Positions 11,613 to 22,668 of a DNA stretch of 64,000 nucleotides are shown piece by piece. The position numbers and the translations under genes are program-made. Each line of letters begins with the position of its first letter. Positions within the stretch are counted from its first letter, which is position 1. Below the pieces are notes generated by a model, which saw only the letters and a program-made list of their open reading frames with translations, was not told the origin of the DNA and searched no databases. This stretch comes from Sympetrum striolatum (lineage: Eukaryota > Arthropoda > Insecta > Odonata > Libellulidae): positions 303,847-367,846 of the forward strand of contig CANPUZ010000067.1 of NCBI GenBank assembly GCA_947579665.1, written 5' to 3'.

Positions 11613-12462
11613 AAGAAAAGTTACTTGGCATCAATGTTTTTAATATAAGTGAGTCTATGCTCAAAATTACAAAAATTTTCACTTAAACTAGAAAACTGGA
11701 CAATTTTCAATCAAACCATTGCAAACTATGACAAAAGAAAATTATGTAAAATCACAAACTTGTTTAAACATGTGAAAAAGAAAAGTTTTCAATCAGTGAG
11801 CAACTCTTCATTCACATAAATATACTTCCATTTTTAAATATTACGATCGACATATTCTTAAATTCTCAATAAAATACTAAAAGACGATACTGCAATTACA
11901 GGATAAACAAATTAATAGCCAAACTAACTGTTGATGCATTACAGGATATACAACATTCTTTTCGAGAAGAAATCATGCTATGTGAAATCATTACCCAGCT
12001 ATTATCAGATGCCAACACATACATAATCCACAATGGCATTATAACTGAACTTATCACAAAACTTACTTGAATTGTATTTAATTCTACTAATTATAACACC
12101 AAAACAAGAATACGGATTTATAAATAATAACTGATCAATTTCGCAACAATTTCGTCAACAAGAGAGATGATTAGCTAAGACCTCATACGTACAACTATCA
12201 TAATAATGGCAAATCATCAGCAGAAAGCACATACATCATTCGGACACGTTAAATTTTTACTAAAAAATTAACTGGGCTTGTCTAACTTACATCCTAATCA
12301 GCTGAAAGAGCAATTAAGTTTATTTTCACGTTTTGGCTAGGTAAAAACATCGTAAAAAGTAAGCAATATACTCACCGAGTTTGTTTTCAAACACGCGAGA
12401 TCGATTTATAATTAATTAACTACAATATTATCCACAAAATTTATGAACGGGATCATACTTAC
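11613..12462. other. Intronic/anonymous AT-rich sequence downstream of E2F exon 2
   Basis: I see no coding exon on the minus strand here, in particular none with an E2F dimerisation or marked-box pattern. The rest of the E2F gene must lie to the left of the window or be lost. Confidence 0.4.
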
Positions 12463-12572
12463 TTCCATTGTATACTGTTCTTAGACTTCTTCTCTATTAA
12501 CCCAATGCATTCCCATACGTTCGTAATGTCATATATACGTCTCTTCTGTCGAACTGCCAGCATATCAACTGC
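12463..12572 (-). CDS. E2F4/5: E2F4/5-type transcription factor, exon 2 (DNA-binding domain, second half)
   Basis: This 110-nt exon encodes 36 codons plus two bases, bounded by a CAG acceptor (12,573-12,575 region) and the donor GTAAGT (12,457-12,462). It reads [19 protein letters not shown] and then [15 protein letters not shown], the RRIYDITNV helix and following strand of the E2F winged-helix domain. The L-A-V-R-Q-K and [12 protein letters not shown] forms are those of the E2F4/5 subgroup, which binds E2F promoter sites with DP partners and mainly represses cell-cycle genes. It joins in frame (phase 0) to exon 1 at 17,557-17,673. Oddities: the nearly invariant NVLEG is NVWEC here, and other conserved positions differ, so this may be a diverged paralog. 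Later exons are not found. Confidence 0.85.
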
Positions 12573-12870
12573 CTGCGATGAAGAATAACATTATCACCCA
12601 CTTTAATCATGTAGATTTATTACAATTTGATGCCACGCCGTAACATACTACATTGATGTACATCTTATCCTGAAATGGTAAACTATGCGATGCAGCATTG
12701 CTAACAATAGAACATTATTACTGCCAGAACACGTTCCGGGGCCGTAAGTTTCGATTTAAAACACACAAAATAAGATTATTTCACGTTTTAAACACAAAAG
12801 AAGGGATAGTTGATGGATTTAAGTAGTTTCAATCCGAAATATGTGCCGAATGACGCTCTTAGAACTTTTT

Positions 12871-13161
12871 TGGGAAGTGGGTTGCGCGTAAATAAACGTT
12901 TTCTAAAAGAGACACACTAGTACTGCGTTGCGACGAAAGAATATGCCTTTTATTAAACTGGCTGTGAATATACAGGACAAGATGGCGCGTGCGGCCATAA
13001 AGGTTACAAACTGAGACAATTTCAATGTTATCTAGGCGGAGGCCACGATAGGAGTGAGAGCATCTCAAGCGCGTTGGGCACGGAGCTCTCCAAAAACAAA
13101 TGCCCACCGTCGGCCGCTACAATATGGCGCTGGGCGCAGGCTGTCTGCACCGGTCGCCACA
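12871..13161 (-). repeat. gypsy 3' LTR
   Basis: Identical to 17,171-17,461. It contains AATAAA in element sense (12,949-12,956 region, TTTAATAAAAGG), which is a poly(A) signal. CAAGATGGCGCG and CAATATGGCGC words resemble YY1/Pho sites; binding is only inferred. Confidence 0.95.
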
Positions 13162-13177
13162 GCACCCCCCCGCCAGT
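13162..13177 (-). promoter_or_regulatory. Polypurine tract
   Basis: In element sense CTGGCGGGGGGGTGC directly abuts the 3' LTR, the normal place for the plus-strand primer of a gypsy element. Confidence 0.75.
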
Positions 13178-13246
13178 GGTTTGCTCTCGATAAAACACGA
13201 AACAATACTAAAAAGATAAAAAAGAAAAACTGTTAGTAAATAATAA

Positions 13247-16200
13247 TCAAAACAACTGAAAATCCCGGAGATGTTCCGGAAAACGGACAGATCTTCCTAT
13301 TCTCGTCTGCCTTTCGTTTTCTGTGGACTCCGGTCGTTGCTCATCGGCGACGAAATAGGCGGGTTTTAGCCTATCAACCGAAACTCTAACCTCCCTGCCC
13401 TTGCATAGGATGAGGAAAGTTTTCTCCCTTCTGCTGATGACCTCGTATGGTCCGTCGTAGGGAGGTTGTAATGGCCGCCTCACTGCGTCGTTCCGAAGGA
13501 ACACATGCGTGGAAGTCATTAGGTCTTTGTTAATGAAAACCTTAATCCGCGCATGGTTGGCAGTTGCTACTGGCCGCAGGTGCTGCATGCGTTCTCTTAA
13601 TTCAGACGCGAAGGTAGTTGAGTCTGCGGCGTCTGTTGAGGTGAGGAATTCGCCGGGCAGGCGGATGGGTTGCCCGTATACCATCTCCGCCGCGGTGCCT
13701 TTGACATCCTCTTTCCATGCCGCTCTAATTCCCAGAAGGACGATCGGCAATGCGTCCAGCCAGCTTTTATCCTCATGGCACATTATAGCAGCCTTCAACT
13801 GGCGATGAAAACGTTCAACTAGGCCGTTGGATGCGGGATGATAAGCCGTGGTCCTTAGGTGCGTGATTCCGGTCATCCGCGCGACCTCCCTGAAGACCCC
13901 AGACTCGAATTGGCGTCCCTGGTCAGTCGTTACTTGGAGAGGTGGCCCGAATCGGGATATCCATCCGGAAACAAATGTGCGGGCGACGGTCTCAGCAGTG
14001 ATGTCCTCAATGGGAAATGCCTCCGGCCATCTCGTAAATCGGTCCACACAGGTGAGACAGTACTTCTGCCCCCGTGCGTACGGCAATGGTCCGATGATAT
14101 CGACGTGGACGTGGTCGAATCTCGAGGCGGCGGCTGCGAAATTGCCGAGCGGTGCGACCGTGTGACGGTGAACCTTCGCCCTCTGGCACGAGATGCATCC
14201 TTGAGTCCACTTGCGGCAATCCCTCTGCATGTCAGGCCAAACGTAGCGGGTTGCCACGAGTCTTGCCGATGCTTTTGCCCCAGGATGTGCGAGAGAATGC
14301 AGAGAGGCAAATACCTGGCGACGGCAAAGTGCCGGCACGAAAGGTCTCGCTGGTTTGGTGGAGAAATCACAATACAGGCTGTTGGGTGAGCCCGGGATTG
14401 TGACCTCTCGCAGGTCGAGTGATGAACCTGAATCTAGCAGCGCCTTGAGTTCCACATCCTCCCGTTGGGCGGTTGCCAAAGTCTCCATGTCCATCCCTTG
14501 GTGAACAGCTTCAACGCGAGAGAGTGCGTCCGCAACCACGTTATCCGTTCCATCCACATGACGGATGTCGGTGGAAAACTGTCCGATGAAATCTAAATAC
14601 CGGAATTGTCTAGGGGAACACTTTTCGGGTTTTTGACGAAAAGCGAACACTAGAGGCTTGTGGTCCGTAAATATGGTGAAAGCGCGCCCTTCCAGCATGT
14701 GTTTGAAGTGGCGGATGGACCGGTAAATCGCCAACAGCTCACGATCATAAGCGCTGTACATTTTCTCCGCTGGGCTCAACTTTTGGGCGTAGAAACCCAA
14801 CGGCTGCCATTCACCATCGGGCCGCTGCTGCAATGCGGCTCCTAAGCTGCTATCGGAAGCGTCTGAAAAAAGTGCTAAATCATAGCAAGGATTAGGATGA
14901 GACAAAAGCGCAGAATTTGATAAGGAATATTTACAAGTGTCGAAAGCTTTCGTCGCTTCCGAAGTCCACATTAATTCGTCATCACCTTTCACATTGCCCT
15001 TCAATAAATCGTTCAGTGGGGCTTGCAATTCGGCGGCTTTGGGAATAAATCGTCTGTAAAAGTTTATCATCCCCAAAAACCTACGAAGAGACTTCGCTGT
15101 CTTTGGCACTTGGTAGTCTAATATCGCACGCACTTTCTCATCGAGTGGCTGAGTGCCGCGCTCCGTGACTTTACATCCTAAAAATTCCACTTCATTGACA
15201 CCGAAAACGCACTTCGAAGGATTGACAAGCACACCATATTCACTTAAACGCGAGAATAGTTTTTCTAAGTGTATCGAATGCTCTTCTTCATTCTCTGACG
15301 CAACAAGAATGTCATCAATATATGCATAACAGAAATTCAGCCCGTGTAGCACTTCGTCAATAAAACGTTGAAATGTTTGCGCTGCATTTTGAAGGCCAAA
15401 CGACATAAATGGGAATTCAAATAAGCCGAACGGCGTTATAATTGCAGTCTTACACACGTCGTCGGGATGCACGGGGATTTGGTTATAAGCCCTCACAAGA
15501 TCTATTTTGGAGAATATTCTCTTACCTGCGAGGTTCTGAGCGAAATCTTGCATGTTCGGCACGGGATATTTATCCGGTATCGTCCGGGAGTTCAACGCGC
15601 GGTAGTCTCCACAGGGGCGCCACTCATCTCCTTTCTTCGGGACGAGGTGAAGGGCCGACGACCAGCAGCTGTCGGATCGGCGGGCGGTCCCAAGGCGAAT
15701 CATTAACTCGAACTCTTTCTTCGCGATTGAAAGTTTATCCGGAGCCAATCTACGCGGTCGACAAAACACAGGAGGGCCAGGCGTCGTCTTGATGTAATGA
15801 ACTGTGGAATGAGCAGGATCCTTATGGGTTCCCGCTGGCCTGGTTATTTCCGGGAAACGCTCGAGAATGCAGTGATATTGCGAATTACCCGCGACTGCCT
15901 TCACTTGCATTTCACTATTACCGACGAGGCCTCCCGGGACAGAGAGGGTAGTCGTGCTATCTATCAATCGGCGATTTTTAACATCCACTAAAAGTCCGTA
16001 ATGGCTCAAAAAATCGGCACCGATAATGGGCTTGCTCACATCCGCGATCACGAAACGCCACGTAAAGTCTCTGCGCAACCCAAAATTCAAATTTAATGTC
16101 ACCCATCCGTACGTCGCGATGGTAGTTTCGTTAGCAGCGAAAAGTTCATAGTTAGTTTTCACTCGCCTGCCACTAACATAATTTCGCGGATACACGCACA

Positions 16201-16345
16201 AATCTGAACCGGTATCAACGAGATATTGAGTTTTAGTCACTGCGTCAGACACAAAAAGGCGGCGCGAGGACGAGCGGCAGTCGGCTGCCGCATCTACCGA
16301 CTGGCTCTCTAGTTTTCCGGCACGAAATTGCATGGGGAAACACAT
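13247..16345 (-). CDS. pol: gypsy Pol polyprotein (protease, RT, RNase H, integrase)
   Basis: This 1032-codon uninterrupted frame makes the enzymes for reverse transcription and integration of the element. Visible in order: aspartic protease with [11 protein letters not shown] (about residue 45); reverse transcriptase with [19 protein letters not shown] and the catalytic YIDDILVA (about residue 345); RNase H starting [14 protein letters not shown] and containing YDRELLAIY; integrase with an HHCC zinc region (SLAHPGAKA ... CISCQRAK); and a DDE core with [17 protein letters not shown] and [13 protein letters not shown]. The first ATG overlaps gag by 37 nt in the -1 frame, so Pol is probably made as a Gag-Pol fusion by frameshifting, not from this ATG. 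Length and order are normal for Ty3/gypsy. All catalytic motifs look intact. Confidence 0.95.
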   Translation of the reverse strand: MCFPMQFRAGKLESQSVDAAADCRSSSRRLFVSDAVTKTQYLVDTGSDLCVYPRNYVSGRRVKTNYELFAANETTIATYGWVTLNLNFGLRRDFTWRFVIADVSKPIIGADFLSHYGLLVDVKNRRLIDSTTTLSVPGGLVGNSEMQVKAVAGNSQYHCILERFPEITRPAGTHKDPAHSTVHYIKTTPGPPVFCRPRRLAPDKLSIAKKEFELMIRLGTARRSDSCWSSALHLVPKKGDEWRPCGDYRALNSRTIPDKYPVPNMQDFAQNLAGKRIFSKIDLVRAYNQIPVHPDDVCKTAIITPFGLFEFPFMSFGLQNAAQTFQRFIDEVLHGLNFCYAYIDDILVASENEEEHSIHLEKLFSRLSEYGVLVNPSKCVFGVNEVEFLGCKVTERGTQPLDEKVRAILDYQVPKTAKSLRRFLGMINFYRRFIPKAAELQAPLNDLLKGNVKGDDELMWTSEATKAFDTCKYSLSNSALLSHPNPCYDLALFSDASDSSLGAALQQRPDGEWQPLGFYAQKLSPAEKMYSAYDRELLAIYRSIRHFKHMLEGRAFTIFTDHKPLVFAFRQKPEKCSPRQFRYLDFIGQFSTDIRHVDGTDNVVADALSRVEAVHQGMDMETLATAQREDVELKALLDSGSSLDLREVTIPGSPNSLYCDFSTKPARPFVPALCRRQVFASLHSLAHPGAKASARLVATRYVWPDMQRDCRKWTQGCISCQRAKVHRHTVAPLGNFAAAASRFDHVHVDIIGPLPYARGQKYCLTCVDRFTRWPEAFPIEDITAETVARTFVSGWISRFGPPLQVTTDQGRQFESGVFREVARMTGITHLRTTAYHPASNGLVERFHRQLKAAIMCHEDKSWLDALPIVLLGIRAAWKEDVKGTAAEMVYGQPIRLPGEFLTSTDAADSTTFASELRERMQHLRPVATANHARIKVFINKDLMTSTHVFLRNDAVRRPLQPPYDGPYEVISRREKTFLILCKGREVRVSVDRLKPAYFVADEQRPESTENERQTRIGRSVRFPEHLRDFQLF
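16309..16345 (-). promoter_or_regulatory. gag/pol overlap, predicted -1 frameshift region
   Basis: Gag and pol overlap by 37 nt and the frame relation is -1. In the gag frame, GGAAAAC lies just before the gag stop (G GAA AAC TAG). Slipping back one base there reads into pol. The heptamer is not a canonical X-XXY-YYZ site, so the precise slip point is uncertain. Confidence 0.5.
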
Positions 16346-17115
16346 TTATGCGCTTTCTTACCGAAATTGATGTGGTACCAGCACATGCCATTTTGCGCGT
16401 CGGTCAACGGTGCGCGGGGACGGGAACGGGATCGGCTGCGGGGACGTCGCGGGTATGGAGGGCCTCGTGGCGTCGTCGTCCATCCGGAGGCCATGGCGTC
16501 AATCTTCCGCGTCAATTCTTCCACCTGTGCTCTAAGGGCGGCTGTCTCTGCGGCGGCGGTGTCCACGCGGTCGGGCTGCCTCGTCATCTCATGGACCCTG
16601 GGTCTCGGAACGAGCTCGTGCACACGGTCGGCCATGAGGGCGAGGGCGTCCAGCTCAATCCCACCTTGAGCAGTAACGATGGGCTGGATATGCTCCGGTA
16701 TGCGTCCAAGCCAAAGGGAACGCAGGAAACCGTCCGGCATTGTCGCTCCCGCTAGGCTGCGGAGGTGCCTCAAAAATTGGGATGGCTTCCGGTCTCCCAT
16801 CTCCTCATGCTCGAGAAGCTGCCGGATCTGCTGCTCCTTCGAAACGGAGAGCCTCCTAATAACTTCCTCCTTTATTTTATCGTAACGGCCGGTCAACGGG
16901 GGGTTAATTACAATGTCTTCCACCTCGAGCATGTGTCGTGGCCCAAGGAGGTTGACCACGTGGCCGAACTTCGTGCGGTCACTCGTTATTCCGCTCAACT
17001 CGAACTGTATCTCTAAATGTGAGAACCATAATGCTGGCTTTTCGTGCCAGAACGCGGGCGCAGCAAAACTAACCTTCTCTACCGCGTGGTTAATGGGTTC
17101 GGCGGAAACGTCCAT
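16309..17115 (-). CDS. gag: gypsy Gag with zinc knuckle
   Basis: This 268-codon open frame builds the virus-like particle in which reverse transcription occurs. The N-terminal and middle part matches the retrotransposon capsid fold seen in insect gypsy Gags ([16 protein letters not shown], then [18 protein letters not shown] and [17 protein letters not shown]). An arginine/serine-rich basic stretch ([15 protein letters not shown]) precedes the C-terminal zinc-binding motif [18 protein letters not shown]. That motif is the C-x2-H...A-x2-C variant common in this gypsy branch, in place of CCHC. The ATG at 17,115 lies about 55 bp inside the 5' LTR, next to the primer site. The frame is intact. 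Confidence 0.93.
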   Translation of the reverse strand: MDVSAEPINHAVEKVSFAAPAFWHEKPALWFSHLEIQFELSGITSDRTKFGHVVNLLGPRHMLEVEDIVINPPLTGRYDKIKEEVIRRLSVSKEQQIRQLLEHEEMGDRKPSQFLRHLRSLAGATMPDGFLRSLWLGRIPEHIQPIVTAQGGIELDALALMADRVHELVPRPRVHEMTRQPDRVDTAAAETAALRAQVEELTRKIDAMASGWTTTPRGPPYPRRPRSRSRSRPRAPLTDAQNGMCWYHINFGKKAHKCVSPCNFVPEN

Positions 17116-17149
17116 TTTCGCGAAATTACTTCCCTATAATAACACGAAC

Positions 17150-17167
17150 ATCACGTCGGGGTCACCA
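17150..17167 (-). promoter_or_regulatory. Primer binding site
   Basis: In element sense TGGTGACCCCGACGTGAT starts 3 nt after the 5' LTR. TGG complements a tRNA CCA end. I do not assign the tRNA. Confidence 0.7.
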
Positions 17168-17170
17168 CTT

Positions 17171-17461
17171 TGGGAAGTGGGTTGCGCGTAAATAAACGTT
17201 TTCTAAAAGAGACACACTAGTACTGCGTTGCGACGAAAGAATATGCCTTTTATTAAACTGGCTGTGAATATACAGGACAAGATGGCGCGTGCGGCCATAA
17301 AGGTTACAAACTGAGACAATTTCAATGTTATCTAGGCGGAGGCCACGATAGGAGTGAGAGCATCTCAAGCGCGTTGGGCACGGAGCTCTCCAAAAACAAA
17401 TGCCCACCGTCGGCCGCTACAATATGGCGCTGGGCGCAGGCTGTCTGCACCGGTCGCCACA
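17171..17461 (-). repeat. gypsy 5' LTR
   Basis: Promoter LTR of the element, identical to the 3' LTR. It lies 95 bp from the E2F exon 1 donor, within intron 1. Confidence 0.95.
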
Positions 17462-17556
17462 CTTTGTAACGACCGCGGACCTGTTTATCCCACTCCCTAG
17501 ACGAAATAAACCCGAGGATGAAAAGAATTGCACAGCCAACTCGCACGTTTACTCAC

Positions 17557-17673
17557 GATTTTGAGATCCAGAACTCCATCTTTGACTTTCTGCTTCAGGG
17601 AGACGAAGCGAATAGCCAAAAATCCGTGAGATTTTGCAAACCTACTCTGCTGGTTGTCAGCCTTCTTCTCCAT
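17557..17673 (-). CDS. E2F4/5: E2F4/5-type transcription factor, exon 1 (start codon, DNA-binding domain first half)
   Basis: A start codon at 17,673 opens 39 codons that end at a strong donor, GTGAGT (17,551-17,556). The protein begins MEKKADNQQSRFAKSHGFLA and continues RFVSLKQKVKDGVLDLKI. E2F proteins have S-R-x-E-K-S-L-G-L-L-T-x-x-F-V-x-L-L-x-x-A-x-D-G-V-L-D-L-K here, so this is helix 1 to the VLDLK turn of the winged helix. Exon 2 (12,463-12,572) continues in phase 0 and completes the domain. The E2F4/5 subgroup usually has a short N-terminus like this. Differences at usually fixed places (SHGFLAI for SLGLLT-) repeat the divergence seen in exon 2. The intron is 5.0 kb, most of it the gypsy element. 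Confidence 0.85.
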
Positions 17674-18816
17674 TAACGGTTTACGGAGGTGTACGCAACA
17701 TCAATGCTCGAATGTTTGCGCTTGGGCCGAATTTCAAATCTATTGAGCCAAAGACAACAAAAAGCAATCATTAAATCAAAAGGCATTAATATCAAACGTT
17801 ATAATAACAGTTTTTGTTTCCAGGTATCGAGTTTACGAATTCCGTCATCCCACTAGTAACAAGTAAGTCCGATACATTCACTAGGTATTGTTTGCATTTA
17901 GGTTGCATTGAAAGAAAGCTTACTTATGCTTTCTTGACGTTGTACCTCATCTTCTGTTATCCGTCTCGATTTCATAGAACCATTGATTTTAATTTAATTG
18001 GAGAAGAATTGGACTAAACAATTTAGTTGATTATTTTGAACACTTTTTAAAAGATTATGAACGTTAACATTACTATTAAATTGCCATCTAACGACCTTTA
18101 TTTCGCATCTGAATGCTTGAAGCATTTCAATTTTGGCATATTAAGATTATGAAGTATTATATTATATCTCAAAATTATTAATCTAACCTTTTTTCTTTTA
18201 TTAACCATGAGTCATTTGGATATAAACAGTTAGTGCAATTCTAACTAATATATGTTCTTAACTAAATAATTACAAAATAAAAATGAACTTAAACTATTTA
18301 CAGACGTTTCCGATAAATTATTTTTAAGGATCAGTTCATTACTCGTCGAACTTTATTAGCCCTTGAAATTTTACAGAAAACTTCGGTTCGTGCTAGCCGC
18401 CTGAGAGGGTTATTTCAAGTTTATGTGCGCCTACAAACAATGTAGACGCAAAACCAGCCGATTCGGTGGAATACCAAAGTAATATTAATCTTCTTATTTT
18501 ATTACCGTTTTGATAAAAATTCTAAGTAAATATTACTTAATTTGACAAACTGAAATCTTTATTATCGCTCTTTTGACAGCAGCCGGAAAAAGATTTTCAT
18601 TGGATGAGTCGCCGGCGCCACTAGCCCAGTCGCCATATCTCGTCTTCCTCTTAAGAGCTTGTCGTGTCTGGCGTCTGGATCTAATATCTGTGTTCTTGTG
18701 TAATATTTCTGATACAATAATATTTGTACCGTAGATAAGTACGGATAGTTTTTATTATAATTCAAAACTTAGAGAGTTCATATATTGGATTCCACTATCT
18801 TTTATCCTTCCCGAAG
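17674..18816. promoter_or_regulatory. Divergent promoter interval between the E2F gene and the ZAD gene
   Basis: There are 1.14 kb between two start codons facing away from each other. It must hold both 5' UTRs and promoters unless an upstream exon exists. No transposon is recognised inside. Local GC rises near 18,585-18,680 (GAGTCGCCGGCGCCACTAGC), just before the ZAD start. No TATA box or transcription start is assigned. Confidence 0.5.
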
Positions 18817-21791
18817 ATGGGCGAAGTAGTTTTTAATTCCTTCTGTAGGCTATGCCTGAAAGAGACGTTTACTCTCAGTAATATTTTCTCCAGCCAGTCT
18901 CCTTCAGGTGAACTGATGTACCAAGTATTGAACTTCGTGTACAATTTAGAGGTTAGTTTGCTGTGATGGGTTTTAGGTATACGTTGTGGATGTTTTAAGA
19001 TTATACTCCAACAAGGACGACTAGGCAATATTAATGTTTTGATTCCTATTTAAATCAATAGAGACAATCTAAGGAAAATTTCTATAGAAATTTACTTTCG
19101 ATTTGGTATATTTTTATAGAAATTAACCAAATCGAATTTTGTACATGACGTATTTGTTTAGTCTGATCGGAATTTCTCGAGCAGTAGAAGTTTCATCCAA
19201 AATGTTAGAAGTCACTGAAACGTGTGATTCCCTTTATTGGATTAATAATTGTATTTTATATTTGTTAGATTTGCCCCGATGACGGTCTGCCACCTCTAAT
19301 ATGTGCACCGTGCTCTTGGAAAATGCACGAATTCAACAGCTACAAGATGAATGTTCATTTTGCAAAGGAAGAGATTGAAAAATTCTTGAACGAGATAAGG
19401 CCTGTTAGTACTCTCTCAATGTTGAAGTGAACTGGTGTGAATTTCATTTAAATATATATTCCAGTACATTAAATGTACATCCGAAAAATTGTCCTACCTT
19501 TAATAACTTTTAGGATTCTGTGGAAGATTGTGGAAATAGCGAGAATGGTGACACGCCTATAAAACCTGATTGTATACCTCCGGTGAGTTTATGGAAATCT
19601 ATATTATTAAATTTATTGTTTTGAAGTTATGATCACTGTTGAAAATGGATAAATACGACATAAGTTGTTTTCGTAAATGTTATCGCCCATTTGGTATTTA
19701 GTTAAATTACTAATGAAAGTAGCACAGAAGCCTAAGCTGTCGTTTATTATTTTGTATTATTTTATTATTAATAAAATATCATCTATTACTTTTAATGGAT
19801 ACAAGCAGTTTCTTGAATGCACTATTGTTTGCTTACCTTTTTTGTGTACTTACAAAATTTGATAAACTTACGGATATAATGTACTACCATTGGTGTTTAC
19901 ATGTTTAATGAGTATTTGACAGTTGTGGTTATTAATGTTTGATTGGGAAATATATGTGTAAATTTATATAGGTCAACGTCAAAGAGGAGATAGAAATAGA
20001 AAAGTGGCAGATGCCAGAGGATTTGAAAAGACCAATGGATACTGAAGTGAGCATCATAATTAGTAGCTTTTTGATTTCAATTTAGATTTTTTGATTTCCC
20101 CAACATGATACATTGACATTACTGATCTTTTCTTTAGGGAGATGGCTCTGAATCATTACTGCAAGCAGACGGAAACATCATGAATATTCAACAAGAGTCA
20201 GCTTCATCAGAAGTGGTGAGCAATGCATATATTAGTTAATAATAAGTATTATGCTTACTTTGAACGGAAATTAAAATCAGAATAATGCTCAAAGCATGTT
20301 ATGTGATATTTTACTTCTGTATTGTACATTGTGTGCTAACCTTTTCTTTTATTATTCTCAATTATGAAATCAACTGTTATCTAAATAAGATATCGCAAAA
20401 TATAAAGTTAGAGCTGAATCAAGAGGACCTAATTATTGACCAAGAGGAAGCAATTCAGGTAAATATAATTATCGGTCTGTAAATAATATTCTAATATATA
20501 TCTACTCTCGAATGTCAAATTCTCGTACTTTGCTATATATTCTTAGGGTTGCAAATAGGGTTTGTGTAGTAAAGTAATTGTAATTGGGAAACATCATCAC
20601 ATAAAACTGTACCACTGTTTATGTCATAGAATAGAATCTTAAAATGTTTATGATTACTGTGTGTTATCAAAAAATACCTTTCACATTTTTATTTCAAAGA
20701 AATACTTGAATTACAACCTGAGGAATTGAACAAAGAGGTATAGAAAGAATATCTGCTTAGCAAATGACGAAAAATAATAATCAGTTCTGAGTATTGACTT
20801 GTAATTTGTCTACGAGTCGTTGCATATGGATGTCAAATATGTGTTGAGAGTTTCTGAAATTTATTAATTTCTCTTCTTCAGTCTTTCCTTTTGAATTCCT
20901 AATAATGGGTCCACTTTGTTTTTTTAAGTATCAAAACTATTTTAACAAGTTTCATATTATTACTGATTACTATTTTCTTCATTTCAGACCCCTGCATCTT
21001 CGGAGTTAACGAATATGTTGAGTTTGGAGGCTTCAGAAGAAGCTGTTGGGAGTGCGTTTGAGGGAGAGAGCATTTGCTCTACTCAAAGTATATCCGTTGT
21101 GATCAGAGACACCAAAAAGCGGATACATGAGGAAGATCTAAGGGAGAATATTGTACCAGAAGAGGTATCACTATCTTCTGAGATGTCAAAGAGCATTCTG
21201 GATGTTAGAAAAACTGAACGGTCCCACTTAAAAGCCCCTCTTTCTAGGAGTGGGTTTATTTGTGATATATGTAAAAAATGTTATACAGGAAAGACGAATT
21301 TGGGTAAGCATGTAAGGGTCCATTATGATGAAAGACCATTTAGCTGTAATAAATGTGATAAAACATTTAAGTTCGACCATGTGAGGCATCAACACGAGCT
21401 CAGGCATCTTAGAGACAAAATTTATTTTGGAAAAGGTGAAAAGGGAACCAAAAAAAGTCTGTATTCTTGTGACTTATGTGCAATGAAATTTAGTTCTAAA
21501 ATTGGGCTGAAGAAACATTCTAATTTGCATGGTAGTAAATATAAATGTAGCTCTTGTGGAAAATGTTTTGGGGATAGTTCTGTTCTAAGGAATCACTTAC
21601 GAACTCATACAAAAGAGAAGCCCTTTGAATGCAGAGTATGCTTAAAATGTTTTAGTATAAAGAGTAATCTGAATAGACATTTGCTTATTCATTCTTCAGA
21701 GAAACCCTATATCTGTGATTTTTGTGATATGTTATTCAAGAGTAAGGGAGAGAAGACTCAACATGCATTACATCACTTGATAAAAAAATGA
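18817..21791 (+). CDS. ZAD-domain C2H2 zinc-finger protein, complete seven-exon gene
   Basis: Exons: 18,817-18,951; 19,269-19,403; 19,514-19,582; 19,972-20,046; 20,138-20,215; 20,390-20,458; 20,988-21,791. All introns are GT-AG and phase 0, giving 454 residues. Exons 1 and 2 (45 codons each) make the ZAD dimerisation domain: FCRLCLKE, then ICAPCSWKMHEF, the two C-x2-C pairs that bind zinc. Exons 3-6 are a short acidic linker (VKEEIEIE, IKLELNQED). The last exon holds six fingers, from CDICKKCY to CDFCDMLF, with one TKEKPFEC and one SEKPYIC linker. ZAD-ZNFs are nuclear, sequence-specific DNA-binding regulators expanded in insects; the target here is unknown. The start has A at -3 and G at +4. 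Confidence 0.93.
20701..20738 (+). other. Possible decayed or alternative linker exon of the ZAD gene
   Basis: A pyrimidine-rich tract ending in AG is followed by 38 nt that can read ILELQPEELNKE, then GTATAG. The wording resembles the acidic linker exons. But 38 nt is not a multiple of three, so including it would break the frame. It is probably a dead duplicate exon. Confidence 0.35.
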
Positions 21792-21853
21792 TATTCTTAT
21801 TGTCTATGTTTATCCCTTTCGCAAAGTCAAATGTTTCTTTTCTTAACACTGCT

Positions 21854-21859
21854 AATAAA
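21854..21859 (+). terminator. Poly(A) signal AATAAA for the ZAD gene
   Basis: First AATAAA after the stop codon, 63 bp downstream. Cleavage point not assigned. Confidence 0.5.
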
Positions 21860-22668
21860 TATGCAAGAAAAAAATTTAATTTGTTTGATTGTTTGTTGAA
21901 TATTCCTAAATCCTTTACCTTAGAATTGGTTCGTTCTTTTAATTTAATCAATATTTTATCAAAAAACTGAATGTAACAACTTTGGCAATAGACATTCCTG
22001 CGGACCGTGCTTCCTTATATGTGGTTTTACAAAGCAAAAATATTACAGATTTCAAGAAATATAAATTATTTAAATAATTACCCTCATAGAATATTCCAAG
22101 CTTCACAAAGCACAACTTTTTATAGGTCTTCTCAATTAGACTACATGCAGTAGAAGTCTGTTATAACGACATTATATACTGAATAATATCTTCATCTTAT
22201 AGCATAACTAGTCACCACATGGGAATGCATTTCCTTTATATTCATTAAATATGGCACAATTTCCGTAAGAGGTTCGCTATCTCTGGTATAGTTTGTAAAT
22301 AATGGTCTTTTCTACAAAAATGCTCTCCTAACATTCTTTTATGTTATCAAAACTGATGCTCATCCAGTTACAATATATAATATAATAAAACATAGTTTTG
22401 CTACCAGAAGTGTAATAAGTAAGTTGTCTCTGAAAACGGAATTTATCCTTGCATAACAAATGGTTCCTGACGCTGAAACTGAACCAACGTTTGAGTATTG
22501 GCAACAGTCTTCGCTAAAAAATTTTATGATTCACATTAGGTTCAAGTTTAGAAGCTAATCGAATATTTTATAGATAGGAGCGCAAACAGAGTTAAATCTC
22601 AATTTATGCATTTCCTCTTGGAGGTGAGGACTAATAATACGGAATCTTATAAACACCCTAAGGATAAA

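Larger units (their letters stand above)
12871..17461 (-). mobile_element. Intact Ty3/gypsy LTR retrotransposon in E2F intron 1
   Basis: This is a 4.59-kb element on the minus strand, the same strand as the E2F exons on either side. Two 291-bp LTRs are identical in every base I compared (12,871-13,161 and 17,171-17,461). They begin TGTGGCGACC and end CTTCCCA in element orientation. A TGG-starting primer site and a G-rich polypurine tract lie inside the LTRs. Gag and pol are both open, and there is no env. Identical LTRs and open frames mean a very recent insertion. A clean target duplication is not visible (left flank CTTTTT, right flank CTTTG). Confidence 0.95.

Noticed and set aside
13509..16755. 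Several plus-strand open frames of 60-176 codons across the gypsy element
   Set aside because: They are antisense shadows of gag and pol; the minus-strand frames carry all the protein motifs.
12866..17466. A 4-5 bp target duplication for the gypsy element
   Set aside because: Flanks are CTTTTT and CTTTG; they agree only if shifted, so no clean duplication is claimed.
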